64,000 bases of DNA from Haloimpatiens lingqiaonensis (lineage in GTDB: Bacteria > Bacillota > Clostridia > Clostridiales > Clostridiaceae): the NCBI RefSeq assembly GCF_044502415.1, contig NZ_CP172402.1, one strand, 5' to 3'. The notes below the pieces were generated by a model. That model searched no databases. It saw nothing but the letters and a program-made list of their open reading frames with translations, and was not told where the DNA came from. Every line of letters starts with the position of its first letter. Position 1 is the first letter of the stretch. Below are positions 1-9,944 of the stretch, in pieces. The position numbers and the translations under genes are program-made.

Positions 1-57
1 TCTTTAACCCTTGACATCAATACTACCGTTTCAACATGTGTCGTATTCTTTGTTGGA
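1..57 (-). pseudogene. Displaced 3' end of an rlmD-type gene (continues outside the window)
   Basis: The minus strand reads ICVPTKNTTHVETVVLMSRVK and stays open to the window edge. HVETVVLMSR is the conserved C-terminal signature of RlmD/RlmCD 23S rRNA uracil methyltransferases. No methyltransferase body lies upstream; element sequence does. The matching body is the gene at 35576-36871, which now carries a different tail. I read this as the original gene tail pushed away by insertion. Confidence 0.6.
22..44. other. Left attachment site of the element (attL-like)
   Basis: The plus strand here matches 35601-35623 at 19 of 23 positions; ACTA, GTTTC, ACATGTG and CGT are shared. On the minus strand both sites encode the HVE-T segment of an rlmD tail. 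Large serine recombinases exchange at a 2-bp core inside a short match; which dinucleotide is used cannot be told. Confidence 0.6.
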
Positions 58-135
58 ACACATATTTTCTATGTCGTCCTCGCAAAAGGAACACTTTTTG
101 GCTTCACTATTTAACAAGTTTTCCTGAGTGTTCAT
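31..135 (-). CDS. 34-residue cysteine-rich orf at the element's left end
   Basis: An ATG with a plausible ribosome binding site (AGGAAGGA, 9-10 nt upstream) opens a 34-codon frame whose TGA stop lies inside the left attachment site. The peptide has four cysteines, including a C-x2-C pair in CSFCEDD and a C-terminal Cys. No family recognised. Because the stop is supplied by the recombination core, the reading frame would change length after excision. It may be a real terminal orf or a chance frame. Confidence 0.35.
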   Translation of the reverse strand: MNTQENLLNSEAKKCSFCEDDIENMCSNKEYDTC

Positions 136-227
136 TGTCAATCATTCCTTCCTGTTAAATTGTTGGTTTACTATAAATTCTACCATTACAACTGCGACAT
201 TTATATTACGCACCAACTTGTGCATAA

Positions 228-1262
228 TTAATCATCTAACTTTTCATAATCGTCAAGATTCAACTCTCTCCGCAGTTCTTCTTTCGTTGGCATATAAGGG
301 AGATATTTTGCTGCATAAATTTGATTATTATCTTCTGGCAAAGTGTACTCTACAAGCGTATCACTTTTATCTGCACAAAGTAATATTCCAATTGGTGGAT
401 TATCTCCTTCATTCATTAGTTCTCTTGTATAATAATTTACATACATCTGCATCTGACCAATATCCTGATGTGTTAAATCATCAATTTTCAAATCTATCAA
501 AACAAAGCATTACAAAATATAATTGTAAAAAACAAGATCGATATAAAAATGACGTCCATCAAAATTTATATGTTTTTGCCTTGCTACAAAAGAAAAGCCA
601 CGTCCTAATTCCAACAAAAATTTCTGCAAATGATCAATTAATGCCTGTTCCAAATTAGATTCATAAAAATGTTCATTTTTAGGCAAATTTAAAAATTCAA
701 GTACATATGGATCTTTAAGTATTTTCTCATATTCCAACTTTGGTTCTGTCGATTCAATTTCTTTCGCTACTGCATCTTTGTTTTTACTGGCTAAGATTCG
801 CTGATAATACATTGTGTTAATCTGGCGATCCAATTGTCTTGAACTCCATCCTGCCTTAGCAGCTTCGTCCATATAAAACACTCTCGCCTTTTCATCTTCC
901 ACTCTCATCAATGAACGATAATGTGTCCAACTCAATTCCGAACGCAGTGCGTTCGCATTTGGAAATGTTAAATAAAATTTTCGCATCATTTGTAAATTAC
1001 GTACAGTATATCCTTTTCCAAATTCATTCATCATTTTTTCCGAAATATATTGTAACAACTGTTTGCCATATGTTGCTCTGTCATTTTCGCCACAAGCTTT
1101 AAATATCTGTTCACCAATTTCCCAATATGCAATTACCATAGCTATATTCACTGCTGAACATACTTTTTTCTGTGCATCGAGAACACATCCTCTAATAGAT
1201 TTGTATGTTTCTTCTGGTTTTATATCACTTATCAAATTTGAATTTCCAGTTATATCACCCAT
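228..1262 (-). pseudogene. DUF1016/YhcG-type PDDEXK nuclease, broken by an in-frame stop
   Basis: The upstream part (510-1262) carries the DUF1016 N-terminal domain, with WSWRQLD-like features in WSSRQLDRQI, and runs into the nuclease domain at DGRHFYIDLVFYNYIL. A TAA at 510-512 then stops it. The frame continues without shift as CFVLIDLK, the usual continuation of the PDDEXK core, and on to the natural end at 228. One base change (AAA to TAA) explains the break. The family is a predicted restriction-type nuclease often carried by mobile elements. Reinitiation at the TTG at 498-500 would give only a fragment. The gene follows the serine recombinase in the same direction. Confidence 0.85.
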
Positions 1263-1337
1263 TCAATCCCTTCCTTCCATTGATATATTCAGATTGCCAC
1301 CTATCATCCTAATATTGGTAATAACAGGTGTTTCTTT

Positions 1338-3029
1338 CTATCCTGCCTGCTTACGCAGATTCTTATACCGATTCTTCACATCAGGCACATTACGGTTATC
1401 CATCCCTTTCAGTACAAATGTCAACTTGTAAGGATCAACCGTTCCATCTTCGTTCGTCTCGCCTACGATAATCTTTTCCACGCTGCTTTCAAATACAATG
1501 CGGTCAAAGTGATCCATAATATCTGCATCCTTAAGCTGTGAGCGAATATCCTTCATACGCTTTGATATTGCATTCTGCGTTGCAACGCCCTCTGAAAATA
1601 ACAATTTTTCAGATTCTGCTTTTGCCAGCTTCTTGCATATCTCATCATATTTCTCGTCATAGGCTTCCTTGCTTATTTTATCATCCAGCATCATATCGGT
1701 CAATTTGTTTCGGCGGTTCTCAAGGTTCGATATTTCCTTGTTCACACGCTTTAATTTCTCTGCACTTCCGTCTGCTGAAAATGTTTCTTCCACCGATGCA
1801 AGCACCGATTCCAATACATCATCAAAGTTCTCTGCCAGAAGCCCAAACATTTCTACAAATGCATTCTCAATGATAGCTTCATCAATGGATTTACTGTTTG
1901 GACAATTCTCGATTCCCTTGTTGGATGCAGTTCTGCATTTCCAGACTGGTTTCTTGTGCTGTGTATCCTGATTGTGGGAACGTCTGGTAAGATTCGTACC
2001 GCAGAATCCACATTCACACATACTGCTGAAAGCAAATTTTCTTGCGAACTTCGTTCGTGTGCCTTCCACAACATTAGGATTTTCCTTATATCTGCTCTTA
2101 CAGATTTCCTGTGCCTTATCCCAAATTTCTGCTGATACAATAGGTTCATGATGATTTTCAATATAGAATCTGTCCTGCTCTCCACGATTATCCAGTCTGC
2201 GCTTGGAAATCGGATCAACGGTGTAAGTCTTTCCAAGAAGTAAATCACCTTTATATTTTTCATTCTTGATAATTCCCCGGACACCACTGTCTGTCCATTT
2301 CACCAGACCTTTTTTGTTAATCTTTCCTAGTCTTGTCAACTCTTTCGCAATGGAATATGCTCCATATCCTTCGATATATCGGTCAAAAATAAATCTGACG
2401 ATTTCCGCTTCTGCTTCATTGACTGTTAATGATTTATCTTCCTGATGATAATCATATCCAAGGCAACCATTGAAGCCCATCAATTCTCCTCGCTGCATCT
2501 TCATCTTGACACCCATCTTTACATTCTGTGAGATAGATTCTACCTCATTCTGTGAAAGTGATGCCAATAATGCAAGCTGCATTTCACCTTCCATCGTGGA
2601 AGTATTGATATTCTCTTTCTCGAAAATGATAGTGATACCCTGATCTTTCAACATCCTTACATAAGTAAGTGTGTCCAGAAGATTACGTGAAAATCTTGAA
2701 ATTGATTTTGTCATGACCACATCAATCATTCCATTCATGCAGTCTTCAATCATTTTCAAAAATCCGTCTCTGTTTTTCGTTTTCGTACCAGTAATAGCTT
2801 CATCAGCATATATTTCCACCATGACCCAGTCCTTATTCTGTGAAATCTTATCCTGATAATACTGTTTCTGCGACTGAAAACTCTGTAACTGTTCCTCTCC
2901 GTCCGTGCTGACACGAACATATGCAGCCACTCTTTTACGAGTAAGCTGAACTGGTTTTCCAACCATTCTTACATCTCTGACAATCGGTCCATCCGATGCC
3001 TGTATTACTTGTACCTCTGCCATAAGCAA
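1338..3029 (-). CDS. Large serine recombinase (integrase of the element)
   Basis: A 563-residue protein with an N-terminal resolvase domain. The catalytic serine is in YVRVSTDGEEQ (about residue 40) and the conserved segments SKSISRFSRN-like and LLASLSQNEVES are present. Next come a Recombinase domain (GYGAYSIAKELT region), a zinc beta-ribbon with CECGFCG and later C residues, and a coiled-coil C-terminus rich in E and K. This is the organisation of TnpX/phiC31-like large serine integrases. It lies about 1.3 kb from the left attachment site, the usual place for an integrase, and is the best candidate for insertion into and excision from rlmD. An alternative start at MAEVQ (second Met, residue 3) is possible. 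Confidence 0.93.
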   Translation of the reverse strand: MLMAEVQVIQASDGPIVRDVRMVGKPVQLTRKRVAAYVRVSTDGEEQLQSFQSQKQYYQDKISQNKDWVMVEIYADEAITGTKTKNRDGFLKMIEDCMNGMIDVVMTKSISRFSRNLLDTLTYVRMLKDQGITIIFEKENINTSTMEGEMQLALLASLSQNEVESISQNVKMGVKMKMQRGELMGFNGCLGYDYHQEDKSLTVNEAEAEIVRFIFDRYIEGYGAYSIAKELTRLGKINKKGLVKWTDSGVRGIIKNEKYKGDLLLGKTYTVDPISKRRLDNRGEQDRFYIENHHEPIVSAEIWDKAQEICKSRYKENPNVVEGTRTKFARKFAFSSMCECGFCGTNLTRRSHNQDTQHKKPVWKCRTASNKGIENCPNSKSIDEAIIENAFVEMFGLLAENFDDVLESVLASVEETFSADGSAEKLKRVNKEISNLENRRNKLTDMMLDDKISKEAYDEKYDEICKKLAKAESEKLLFSEGVATQNAISKRMKDIRSQLKDADIMDHFDRIVFESSVEKIIVGETNEDGTVDPYKLTFVLKGMDNRNVPDVKNRYKNLRKQAG

Positions 3030-3124
3030 TTCCTCCTTCTGCTACCGACTATACATCCGAATCAAAATATGAACGAATGTACAGCCGAAATAATATTCCA
3101 AAATCTATAAGTTCAAAAATCCTT

Positions 3125-3268
3125 CTAAGCAGTCATAAAGCTGACCACATTGTAGGATGCCATAATCTTGTACTTTGCTCTGCTGTACTCATCTTCCGTG
3201 ATAAGCTGATTGTGATAAATCCACCCAAGTACCGCCAGCTTCTTTGCTAGCTCAAGCTCCTTCGTCAT
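3125..3268 (-). CDS. 47-residue SHOCT-like small protein
   Basis: A short frame begins at an ATG preceded by a strong ribosome binding site (GGAGGGG, about 7 nt upstream) and reads MTKELELAKKLAVLGWIYHN to a TAG. The middle, LITEDEYSRAKYKI, resembles the SHOCT short helical motif often fused to or next to mobile-element recombinases. It lies about 95 bp upstream of the serine recombinase in the same direction, so the two are probably co-transcribed. A directionality or accessory role is only a guess. Confidence 0.7.
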   Translation of the reverse strand: MTKELELAKKLAVLGWIYHNQLITEDEYSRAKYKIMASYNVVSFMTA

Positions 3269-3793
3269 ACAAATCCCCTCCTTCTCCTAAAATTCTTTGA
3301 TCACCTTCTTTCTTCCATCAGCAAGCTGATGTTTCTAAAGTGAATATATGTTGTAATCCAGCAAGAAAATGGTTTGGCTTTCTACGTAGAGTGGGGCGGT
3401 TAGCTTACTGCTTCCATCCATCTATCAGATTAAAATATTCTTCTGATAGATGCGGGCCTCTCCTGTGCGAGATCATCTCCCAACTTGACGTGATTCCTAT
3501 TCCTCGGCTCTTACTAGATTACTAACATAAGTAATTCAGTCCTCATCACCCGAGGGGACTTCCCCAGCTCTACAGCTTATTTACTTTTCAATGTGCAGTT
3601 GAAACTTCTAAAGTTCTTATAGAACATAAGTTTGTTTCGTGTTATAATTTTTGTAGCTACTTTGCTTTGAATCTGATGCTTTGCAGCTACGTTTCATGAG
3701 TTTATTGTAGCGGAATCTATTATAAAAAATAATTGACGGACTATTGACCAAGACTTGACATAGAAAATAAAATGGAAGGAATCAAGGATACCT
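3269..3793. other. Non-coding interval between the recombinase operon and the STAND gene
   Basis: About 525 bp without a convincing gene. It separates two divergent transcription units and so must hold both promoters. A 9-bp inverted repeat (TCTATCAGA at 3421-3429, TCTGATAGA at 3442-3450) and a GC-rich CCCGAGGGG near 3550 are the only structures noted. TTGACA-like boxes occur at about 3740-3760, just before the STAND gene. No tRNA or known riboswitch was recognised. Confidence 0.5.
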
Positions 3794-5477
3794 ATGAGAA
3801 ACAGAATGACCTTTGCCAATGTAGTTGGCATCTTACTTGAAAACAGCAATAAGACTTACCCACAGCACCTGCTCATCCGCAATCTGTTCTCAGAGTGTCT
3901 GGATGATACACTTCCCGCTTCTGAAATCTTAGATGGAGAACGCATCGAATACAGTCGTTGGTGTACAGGTGCACGACCAGTCACCATTGCAATCATCAAT
4001 TCTTATGAGCCTGACAACTGGGATACTATGGAAGCTGATTTCAATGATAAAATATTACCGAATCTGCTTAACCCAATCAATGCACGTACTCAGATGGAGA
4101 AGCTGATTACAGACTGTACGGACACCATTGGACAAGCTGTAGCAGATGAACTGCTTTCCTATACTGATGATGCAGAGTTCTATACTATGACGGTTCGTTA
4201 TACGATTCTTAACAACCATCATAACGGTAATCTGTATTCACCAGACCTATCCGACACCTTGTTAAGTTCTCGTGTTCCCTCTCACACAAAAGAATTTGTA
4301 GGAAGAAAAGCAGAACTTAAGGACGCCTATACTAAGTTAAGCACCAGTACCCCATTATTTATCACTGGAATACCTGGCATTGGAAAAAGTGAATTTGCAA
4401 AGACCTTTGCAGAGAAATATAGACGTAAATACACCAATATTATCTTCCTGCATTACACTGGAAGCCTTAAGAAATGTGTTGCTGGAATGGAATTTGATAC
4501 AGACAATTCACAGATGGATGAAGAAGCACTCTTTCAGGCTCATTATGATGTATTGAAAACGCTCCACTCTGACAGCCTGATTATCCTTGATAACTTCAAT
4601 GTGTTACCAAAAGATGATGGATGGATGAAAGAATTTTTAAAGAATGATTTTCAGTTGATGGTCACAACCAGATGCAGAATTACATCCTTTGAAACCCTAG
4701 AAATCAAAGAATTAGAGAAAGAAAAAGAACTGACTGACCTGTTCTACCGTCACTGTCCTTCTGCCAAATCAGAACCGGATACCGTAAAACAGATCATTGA
4801 AGTATTGCACGCTCATACGCTTACCGTATGTCTTGCAGCCCTTGCCATCAATGCAAGCGGTATCGAACCAGAGGAATTATTACAGGAGCTGAATACCTGT
4901 GGTCTGAATGCAGATATCAGTGAAGAAGTGGAATTATACAAGGATGAAGAATTCGACCAAGCTTTGTTAATTGAGCATTTGCGGAAGCTGTTACAGTTCA
5001 ACCATCTGAATAATACCGAGCAAGACATCCTTCGCAATCTTTCTCTGTTACCTGTATCAGGTGTACGTAAGCGTTCTGTCAGAAACTGGCTACAGTTAAA
5101 AAATCTCAATGATGTGAATCACATGATTGGCTATGGCTTCGTAACGGAAGACACAGAAAACAAGACCATTAGTCTGCATCCACTGATTCAACAGATAGCA
5201 CTCCTTGAAACAATGCCCTCTGTTACGAACTGCATCACATTACTTCATACGCTTCATGGAATCTGTCTTGTTCACGGGTTGGACATTCGCCGTCCAGAAG
5301 AAGTATTATCGACCCTTGTCAATATCAATGAACGAATTATTGTAGATGCTCCAGAAGATTATCTGTTATTATTACAGGATGAATTCCCATACTTTGAAAA
5401 ATACGGCGTAACAGATGCTCTTACTGATCTTGATATTGTCAATATTACTTGACAGTTTTTTCTCGCATAGTTCGTTA

Positions 5478-6386
5478 TTAGGCAGCTTGATTTAGAGATT
5501 CATAGTATCTCTGTCTTTTAACCATAGGAGGTAGCCCACCATTGGCAGAGCAAATCCTCCTGTTGTTCCAATAACTGATGAAATAACGCCATATAAGAAT
5601 CTTAAGTTCTTCAACAGTCATTTCTTTAGTGTTGTAACGATCATAAAGCAGCTCTTCTTTCATTCTGGCCCACATACTTTCACACCTTGCATTGTCATGG
5701 CATCTGCCACCATCACTGTTCATACTTTGCTGTATGCCATATTTATTTATTACATTGCGATATTCATTGCTGGTGTACTGTGTACCTCTATCAGAGTGAA
5801 CAATGGCACCCCTAAGTTTAGGATAAGCTTTAAAAGCATTATCAAGAGTATTTACACACAAGGTGGCTTTCATATTTGTATCCATTGAAAGCCCAAGAAC
5901 TGCTAAATCATAGCAGTCAAAAATTGCAGATACATAAAGTTTACCATCTTTTGCTTTAATTTCTGATATGTCTGTTACAGTCTTTTTAAGAGGCTCAGAT
6001 GCTCTGAAATCACGCTTAAGAAGATCATCAGATTTTCTGGCTTCACGGTCAGCTTTGGTTATACCATTAGGTTTACGTTTAGGTTTATGACTAAGACCAA
6101 TTTCCTCCATAACTCTATAAACAGTACGTTCACTAGGGATATGGACATTTTCAGGATTTTTTAGAAGTAAGGCTTGATGCATACGGATTCTTCCATAGGT
6201 ATCATTGTACTCATCTTCAGAATTGATTTTTATCATTTCTTCAGCGAGAGCCTCATACTTCCAAGGTTTATCTTTATTTGCCAGATAATTATGAAAGCCT
6301 TGACGGCTAACTTTAAGCATCCTACAATAAAATGATATTTTACCCTTAATCATGCCGTCATTAGTCTTAATAGCTATAAATCTCAT
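5478..6386 (-). CDS. IS3-family transposase OrfB (DDE integrase domain), copy 1
   Basis: A 302-residue protein with an HTH_21 region (YGRIRMHQALL) and an rve integrase core. The catalytic residues are visible in TVTDISEI (first Asp), VHSDRGTQY (second Asp) and ARCESMWARMK (Glu). Its ATG overlaps the TGA of orfA as ATGA, so translation is probably coupled; no A-rich slippery stretch was seen at the junction, unlike IS3 members that rely on programmed -1 frameshifting. The predicted protein is the same as that at 50731-51639. Confidence 0.95.
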   Translation of the reverse strand: MRFIAIKTNDGMIKGKISFYCRMLKVSRQGFHNYLANKDKPWKYEALAEEMIKINSEDEYNDTYGRIRMHQALLLKNPENVHIPSERTVYRVMEEIGLSHKPKRKPNGITKADREARKSDDLLKRDFRASEPLKKTVTDISEIKAKDGKLYVSAIFDCYDLAVLGLSMDTNMKATLCVNTLDNAFKAYPKLRGAIVHSDRGTQYTSNEYRNVINKYGIQQSMNSDGGRCHDNARCESMWARMKEELLYDRYNTKEMTVEELKILIWRYFISYWNNRRICSANGGLPPMVKRQRYYESLNQAA

Positions 6387-6718
6387 TCGTGAGTTTTTAC
6401 TGACTTCCGACGGCTGGCGGCGAAAAAAGCGCTTGCTTCCTCTAGAAATTCATTCTCTTCCTTCAAACGTTTGATTTCCTTACTCTGCTCTTTAACTTGC
6501 TTTTTTAGGGTCATAAGTTCTTCTGTAAGGGAAAGAGCACTATCAGGAGTGTGTGAACCAGCACCTAAATCAAGTACGCCTTCTTTAGAGGCTTTTACCC
6601 ATCCGCTTACTGTGCTTGGAGCAATTCCTATTTCTTTTGCAGCTTTATTAATACCAATTTCCTTGGCTAACTTAACTGCCTGGACTTTATAATCCTGGTC
6701 ATAACGTTTTTGTGCCAT
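6383..6718 (-). CDS. IS3-family OrfA helix-turn-helix protein, copy 1
   Basis: About 111 residues: an N-terminal HTH (YKVQAVKLAKEIGINKAAKE, then PSTVSGWVK) and a C-terminal leucine-zipper-like helix (LMTLKKQVKEQSKEIKRLKE). It binds the IS ends and partners OrfB. I place the start at MAQKRYDQ because GGAGGTGC lies just upstream; an upstream in-frame Met (6727) lacks such spacing. Confidence 0.92.
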   Translation of the reverse strand: MAQKRYDQDYKVQAVKLAKEIGINKAAKEIGIAPSTVSGWVKASKEGVLDLGAGSHTPDSALSLTEELMTLKKQVKEQSKEIKRLKEENEFLEEASAFFAASRRKSVKTHE

Positions 6719-7506
6719 GATAAGCACCTCCTTATTCTCTTAATTATATTTTGAATTATACGAGAATAAGGTGTCAACTTTATTTATACAACATCATCTG
6801 GTAAATCGTTTGGAATATATCATGAATGAGCATAAAATAAATAACCCTCGCTCCAAAGCATTATTACTGGACTACAAGGCAGAGCTTTTCTATCTAAGAA
6901 AAGACTATGCCAATGCTTTAAAACGCAGAAAAAAAGCACTGGATATGATTACTCCAATGCTTACGGATGATGCAGATATTCAGTTAGTCAGTCTTGCATC
7001 TAATTTACACAATAATATAGCAAACTGCTATCTTGCAAACAAAGACCTAATAAATGCAACTGCTGAAATGGAAAAAGCTCTCACAATCCGAAAAGAATAT
7101 GCATCCCTTGGAACAATGGAGAATCATGATGTATTACAGCAGATGGGTAATCTTGTAAGTTTACTGATACAAGCCAAAGACTACGATCATGCTACCGCCC
7201 TTCTGGATTTCTATGAACAGACTGTTATGGAGTATGAAGGAAATGATACCTTTGACTATGGCTACTGTCAGTTCCAGCGAGGACTGCTTACACTTTCAAC
7301 TGGAAAGGCAACCATTGCTGAGAAGCATCTGCTCCTTGCAGAATCCATCTTTACCAATACGGTAGGTGTGAACCATGAATACACCAGAGGAACATATGCC
7401 TATCTTAATTTACTCTATCAGAAATGGAGAAAGCCAGAGTTGGCAGAAAAATATAAACAAAACTATTTAAATTCATGCAAGCAGTAATGTATCCTTTTTG
7501 ATCAAT

Positions 7507-7537
7507 AGGGCAGAAACATACTATTCCATTCTGCCCT
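7507..7537. terminator. Bidirectional terminator between the STAND gene and the secreted-protein gene
   Basis: AGGGCAGAA (7507-7515) pairs with TTCTGCCCT (7529-7537) around a 13-nt loop. It sits between two convergent genes, the TPR half of the STAND gene and the secreted protein, and probably ends both transcripts. Confidence 0.65.
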
Positions 7538-7573
7538 ACAATATCAAAAAAGCTAATAATTGCAATGTAGATT

Positions 7574-8113
7574 TCAGTGTTTCTTTCTCCTAAATAGAAT
7601 GATACATCCAAGCATCACAATCGGTACCACTCCAGCAACAACCATGACAACACCTTTGTTCATGGATGAATTTTCTATCATATGAACAGCCAGCGTATTA
7701 CTCGAATATACCTGATCTGAACCATATTCGATTGCACTGATATTAAACTTGAAATCCCCAACGTATGTGATTTTAACCGGAATAGTAAATGACATTTGCT
7801 CTCCTGCACCAATTGAACTGATTTCCCTTGTCTGGTAGGCTTCCTGACCAAATTCATCAACTGGATATGTCTGTCCTCGTCCTTTATCTAAGATCATAAG
7901 ATAACAGGCTATGTTATCAATCGCATGGTCAGTGTTATTGGTAACAGTAAATTCAATATTATCTTCACATACTGGTTTACTTTCAATGCTAGCCGGTGAT
8001 GTAATTTCAATGCTCAAATCCGATATGCTTTGCTCTGTATTTGCGGCAAACACACTGCTTGAATTCATAAAAAGCATCAAAGAAGCCGCAAGAAATGCTA
8101 CTATTTTCTTCAT
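7574..8113 (-). CDS. Secreted, membrane-anchored protein of the ABC operon
   Basis: 179 residues. A signal peptide (KKIVAFLAASLMLFMNSSSVFA, cut before ANTEQ) is followed by a beta-rich extracellular part of about 120 residues with ITSPASIESKP and FTVTNNTDHAIDN, like CARDB/Ig-type folds. A C-terminal transmembrane helix (VVMVVAGVVPIVMLGCIILF) ends in RRKKH. It directly follows the ABC permease gene and is probably its third operon member, a surface partner of the transporter. No named family could be assigned. Confidence 0.75.
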   Translation of the reverse strand: MKKIVAFLAASLMLFMNSSSVFAANTEQSISDLSIEITSPASIESKPVCEDNIEFTVTNNTDHAIDNIACYLMILDKGRGQTYPVDEFGQEAYQTREISSIGAGEQMSFTIPVKITYVGDFKFNISAIEYGSDQVYSSNTLAVHMIENSSMNKGVVMVVAGVVPIVMLGCIILFRRKKH

Positions 8114-8114
8114 T

Positions 8115-8873
8115 TTATTTTTCTCCCTTCAATGCCACTTTTTTACTGGTCCAAATCATAAATCCAACTCCAATTACCATAAAGACTACGATTGGAATAA
8201 TATTATTCATTTGTGACAGGAATGATCTTCGATCCATCAGAATTGCACTCATCATGTTAAAACATCCCGCCATTGGATCAAATTTTAATAAAAATGTTCC
8301 AATAGGTGAAAGTTTAAATAATCCCTGCACAAATGCTGGAAATGTTAATATAATCATCATTAGCACTGATGCAAGTATAGATGCCTTGGAATTACCAACG
8401 ATAATAGATAACCCAATTGCTATGGATGTGAATGCGATTAACAGCATAAGTCCACACAGTAATAAAATCATTGTGGCATCCAGTACCAGTCCCGAACCAA
8501 GTCCAATTGCAATTAGATATGGTATGGAGATAACAAGTAATAAGACTCCAACAACCATGACTCCCAAGAACTTGCCAAAGGTCAGATTCCATTTGGATAT
8601 TGGTGTCAACAAGAGACTTTCTAATGTATTTTCTTCTCTCTCGGATGCAAATGCAGATGCTCCAAGAACCATTGAGATTGTCAAGGTTAAAAACAACTCT
8701 GCTTTGATTGCATAACCTAAAATATCACTTTGAGCTAGTACTGCACCTTCCTTGATATTGGTTACAAGAAAACATAATGCGGACAGCACGATTGTTGCAG
8801 CAAACATCATCCAGATACCTTTGTTCTCATATAAGCTCTCTTTAAATTCTTTTTTTACAATATATTTATTCAA
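8115..8873 (-). CDS. ABC-2 type transporter permease
   Basis: Six hydrophobic segments typical of ABC-2 permeases, including the region around SEREENTLESLLLTPISKW, the conserved coupling-helix stretch of this family. I prefer a TTG start (8873, LNKYIVKKEF) because GGAGG lies 9 nt upstream; a longer in-frame start at 8900 overlaps the ATPase gene without its own site. It forms a transporter with the adjacent ATPase. Substrate unknown; related systems export peptides or confer antimicrobial resistance, and the cargo context suggests envelope protection. Confidence 0.9.
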   Translation of the reverse strand: MNKYIVKKEFKESLYENKGIWMMFAATIVLSALCFLVTNIKEGAVLAQSDILGYAIKAELFLTLTISMVLGASAFASEREENTLESLLLTPISKWNLTFGKFLGVMVVGVLLLVISIPYLIAIGLGSGLVLDATMILLLCGLMLLIAFTSIAIGLSIIVGNSKASILASVLMMIILTFPAFVQGLFKLSPIGTFLLKFDPMAGCFNMMSAILMDRRSFLSQMNNIIPIVVFMVIGVGFMIWTSKKVALKGEK

Positions 8874-8877
8874 TGTT

Positions 8878-9819
8878 CTATGCCTCCTTTTCAGTTGCAC
8901 GGAAAAAGATATCTTCCATACTAAGCGTTTTCACTGACATTTCTTTCATATCCATGCCTGACTCATATAATTTGTGAATCATTTTCTGCTTTACATTGCT
9001 GATTTTCTCTTCTGATAAATCCTTTACAAATTTCACTTCAAGTTTCTCATTACATCGATCAATCTGTCTTATTTCTTCTATCTCAGATAATACATCAATG
9101 GCTTTTTCATTATCATCTGTCTCAATCAAAAGTGTATAGTGCGTCAGATATTTTTTCTGTAACTCCTGAATACTTCCCTGTTCAACTAAAACACCATTTT
9201 GAATAATACAGACCTTATTGCACATGACTTCAATGTCCTTTAACATATGGGAAGTAATGAAAATCGTAATTTTTTCATTCTTATTGATGTCAGATAACAA
9301 CTGTTGAATTTCTTTTTGCCCTCTTGGATCAAGCCCCAATGTAGGCTCATCAAGAAAGATGATTTCTGGTTTATTGATGAGCGCCTTTGCAATACCAAGA
9401 CGTTGTTTCATTCCTCTGGAAAACTGTCCTACAATGACATCTCTTTTCTCATATAATCCAACACGCTGTAATAGGTAATCGATATATTGATCATCTACAT
9501 TCTGATTATGAAACAACGAATTAAAATACTGAAGATATTCTTTTGCTGTCATCCAGTAATAGTAACCATGAGACTCCGGAACAACTCCTACCATATTTTT
9601 TATCTCTGTCTGATTCTCTCTGATGTCTATACCATTTACCAAGATTTCTCCACTCGTCGGTTCTAACAACCCATCAAGCATACGAATCGTTGTTGTCTTA
9701 CCAGCTCCATTTGGTCCTAAGAAGCCAAACACATCACCCTTTTCAATTTTTAAATTCAGATTTGTAACTGCCTGAAATCCATTTTTGTAGATTTTCGTTA
9801 CATTTTTTGTTTCAATCAT
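8878..9819 (-). CDS. ABC transporter ATP-binding protein
   Basis: 313 residues. Walker A GPNGAGKTT (about 35-43), signature QFSRGMKQRLGIAKAL, Walker B IIFLDEPTLGLDP and an H-loop in ITSHMLKD are all intact. The C-terminal 90 residues are the variable domain of drug/peptide export ATPases. The ribosome binding site is AAAGGAAT. It is first in a three-gene operon (ATPase, permease, secreted protein). The IS66 element 36 bp upstream separates it from its probable promoter at 12552-12605. Confidence 0.95.
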   Translation of the reverse strand: MIETKNVTKIYKNGFQAVTNLNLKIEKGDVFGFLGPNGAGKTTTIRMLDGLLEPTSGEILVNGIDIRENQTEIKNMVGVVPESHGYYYWMTAKEYLQYFNSLFHNQNVDDQYIDYLLQRVGLYEKRDVIVGQFSRGMKQRLGIAKALINKPEIIFLDEPTLGLDPRGQKEIQQLLSDINKNEKITIFITSHMLKDIEVMCNKVCIIQNGVLVEQGSIQELQKKYLTHYTLLIETDDNEKAIDVLSEIEEIRQIDRCNEKLEVKFVKDLSEEKISNVKQKMIHKLYESGMDMKEMSVKTLSMEDIFFRATEKEA

Positions 9820-9944
9820 TTTTTTATTCCTTTCTTGATTCTCTTAATCGTTTCGTAAGCGTCAAAGTTTTAGCACCTTTAATAATTCCAAGAATAGTAT
9901 TAAAATATCCTAGTAAGGCAAGAATATGCTTTACTAGGATTAAT

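Larger units (their letters stand above)
5431..6796 (-). mobile_element. IS3-family insertion sequence, copy 1 (1366 bp)
   Basis: The ends are imperfect inverted repeats beginning TGATATTGTC (left) and TGATGTTGTA (right, reverse complement), with the usual TG...CA termini. A 3-bp target duplication, TCT, lies at 5428-5430 and 6797-6799. It carries orfA and orfB on the minus strand. The second copy is at 50684-52049; every part I compared was identical. The duplication and the exact split of the STAND gene show this copy arrived by simple transposition. Confidence 0.93.
3794..7487 (+). pseudogene. STAND (NB-ARC) ATPase with C-terminal TPRs, split by an IS3-family insertion
   Basis: The 5' part (3794-5430) has an N-terminal domain of unknown type (about residues 1-165), then Walker A GIPGIGKS (about 192-199), Walker B LIILDN and a LMVTTR sensor segment, as in AP-ATPases. 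The 3' part (6800-7487) carries TPR-like helices (LHNNIANCYLANKD and following). Removing the IS (5431-6796) and one copy of the TCT duplication joins the halves in frame as DLVNRLEYIM, giving 2325 nt, or 774 residues. STAND proteins act as ligand-activated switches, either regulators or phage sensors. The gene is divergent from the recombinase. As it stands it would give a truncated protein ending DLDIVNIT. Confidence 0.88.

Noticed and set aside
128..658. 176-codon plus-strand frame
   Set aside because: It lies antisense to the DUF1016 nuclease gene and has no ribosome binding site or recognisable domain.
3340..3525. 61-codon plus-strand frame in the recombinase-STAND interval
   Set aside because: No ribosome binding site, composition unlike the neighbours, and it runs through a hairpin.
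8095..8715. 206-codon plus-strand frame
   Set aside because: Antisense to the ABC permease; the residue pattern is that of a reversed membrane protein.
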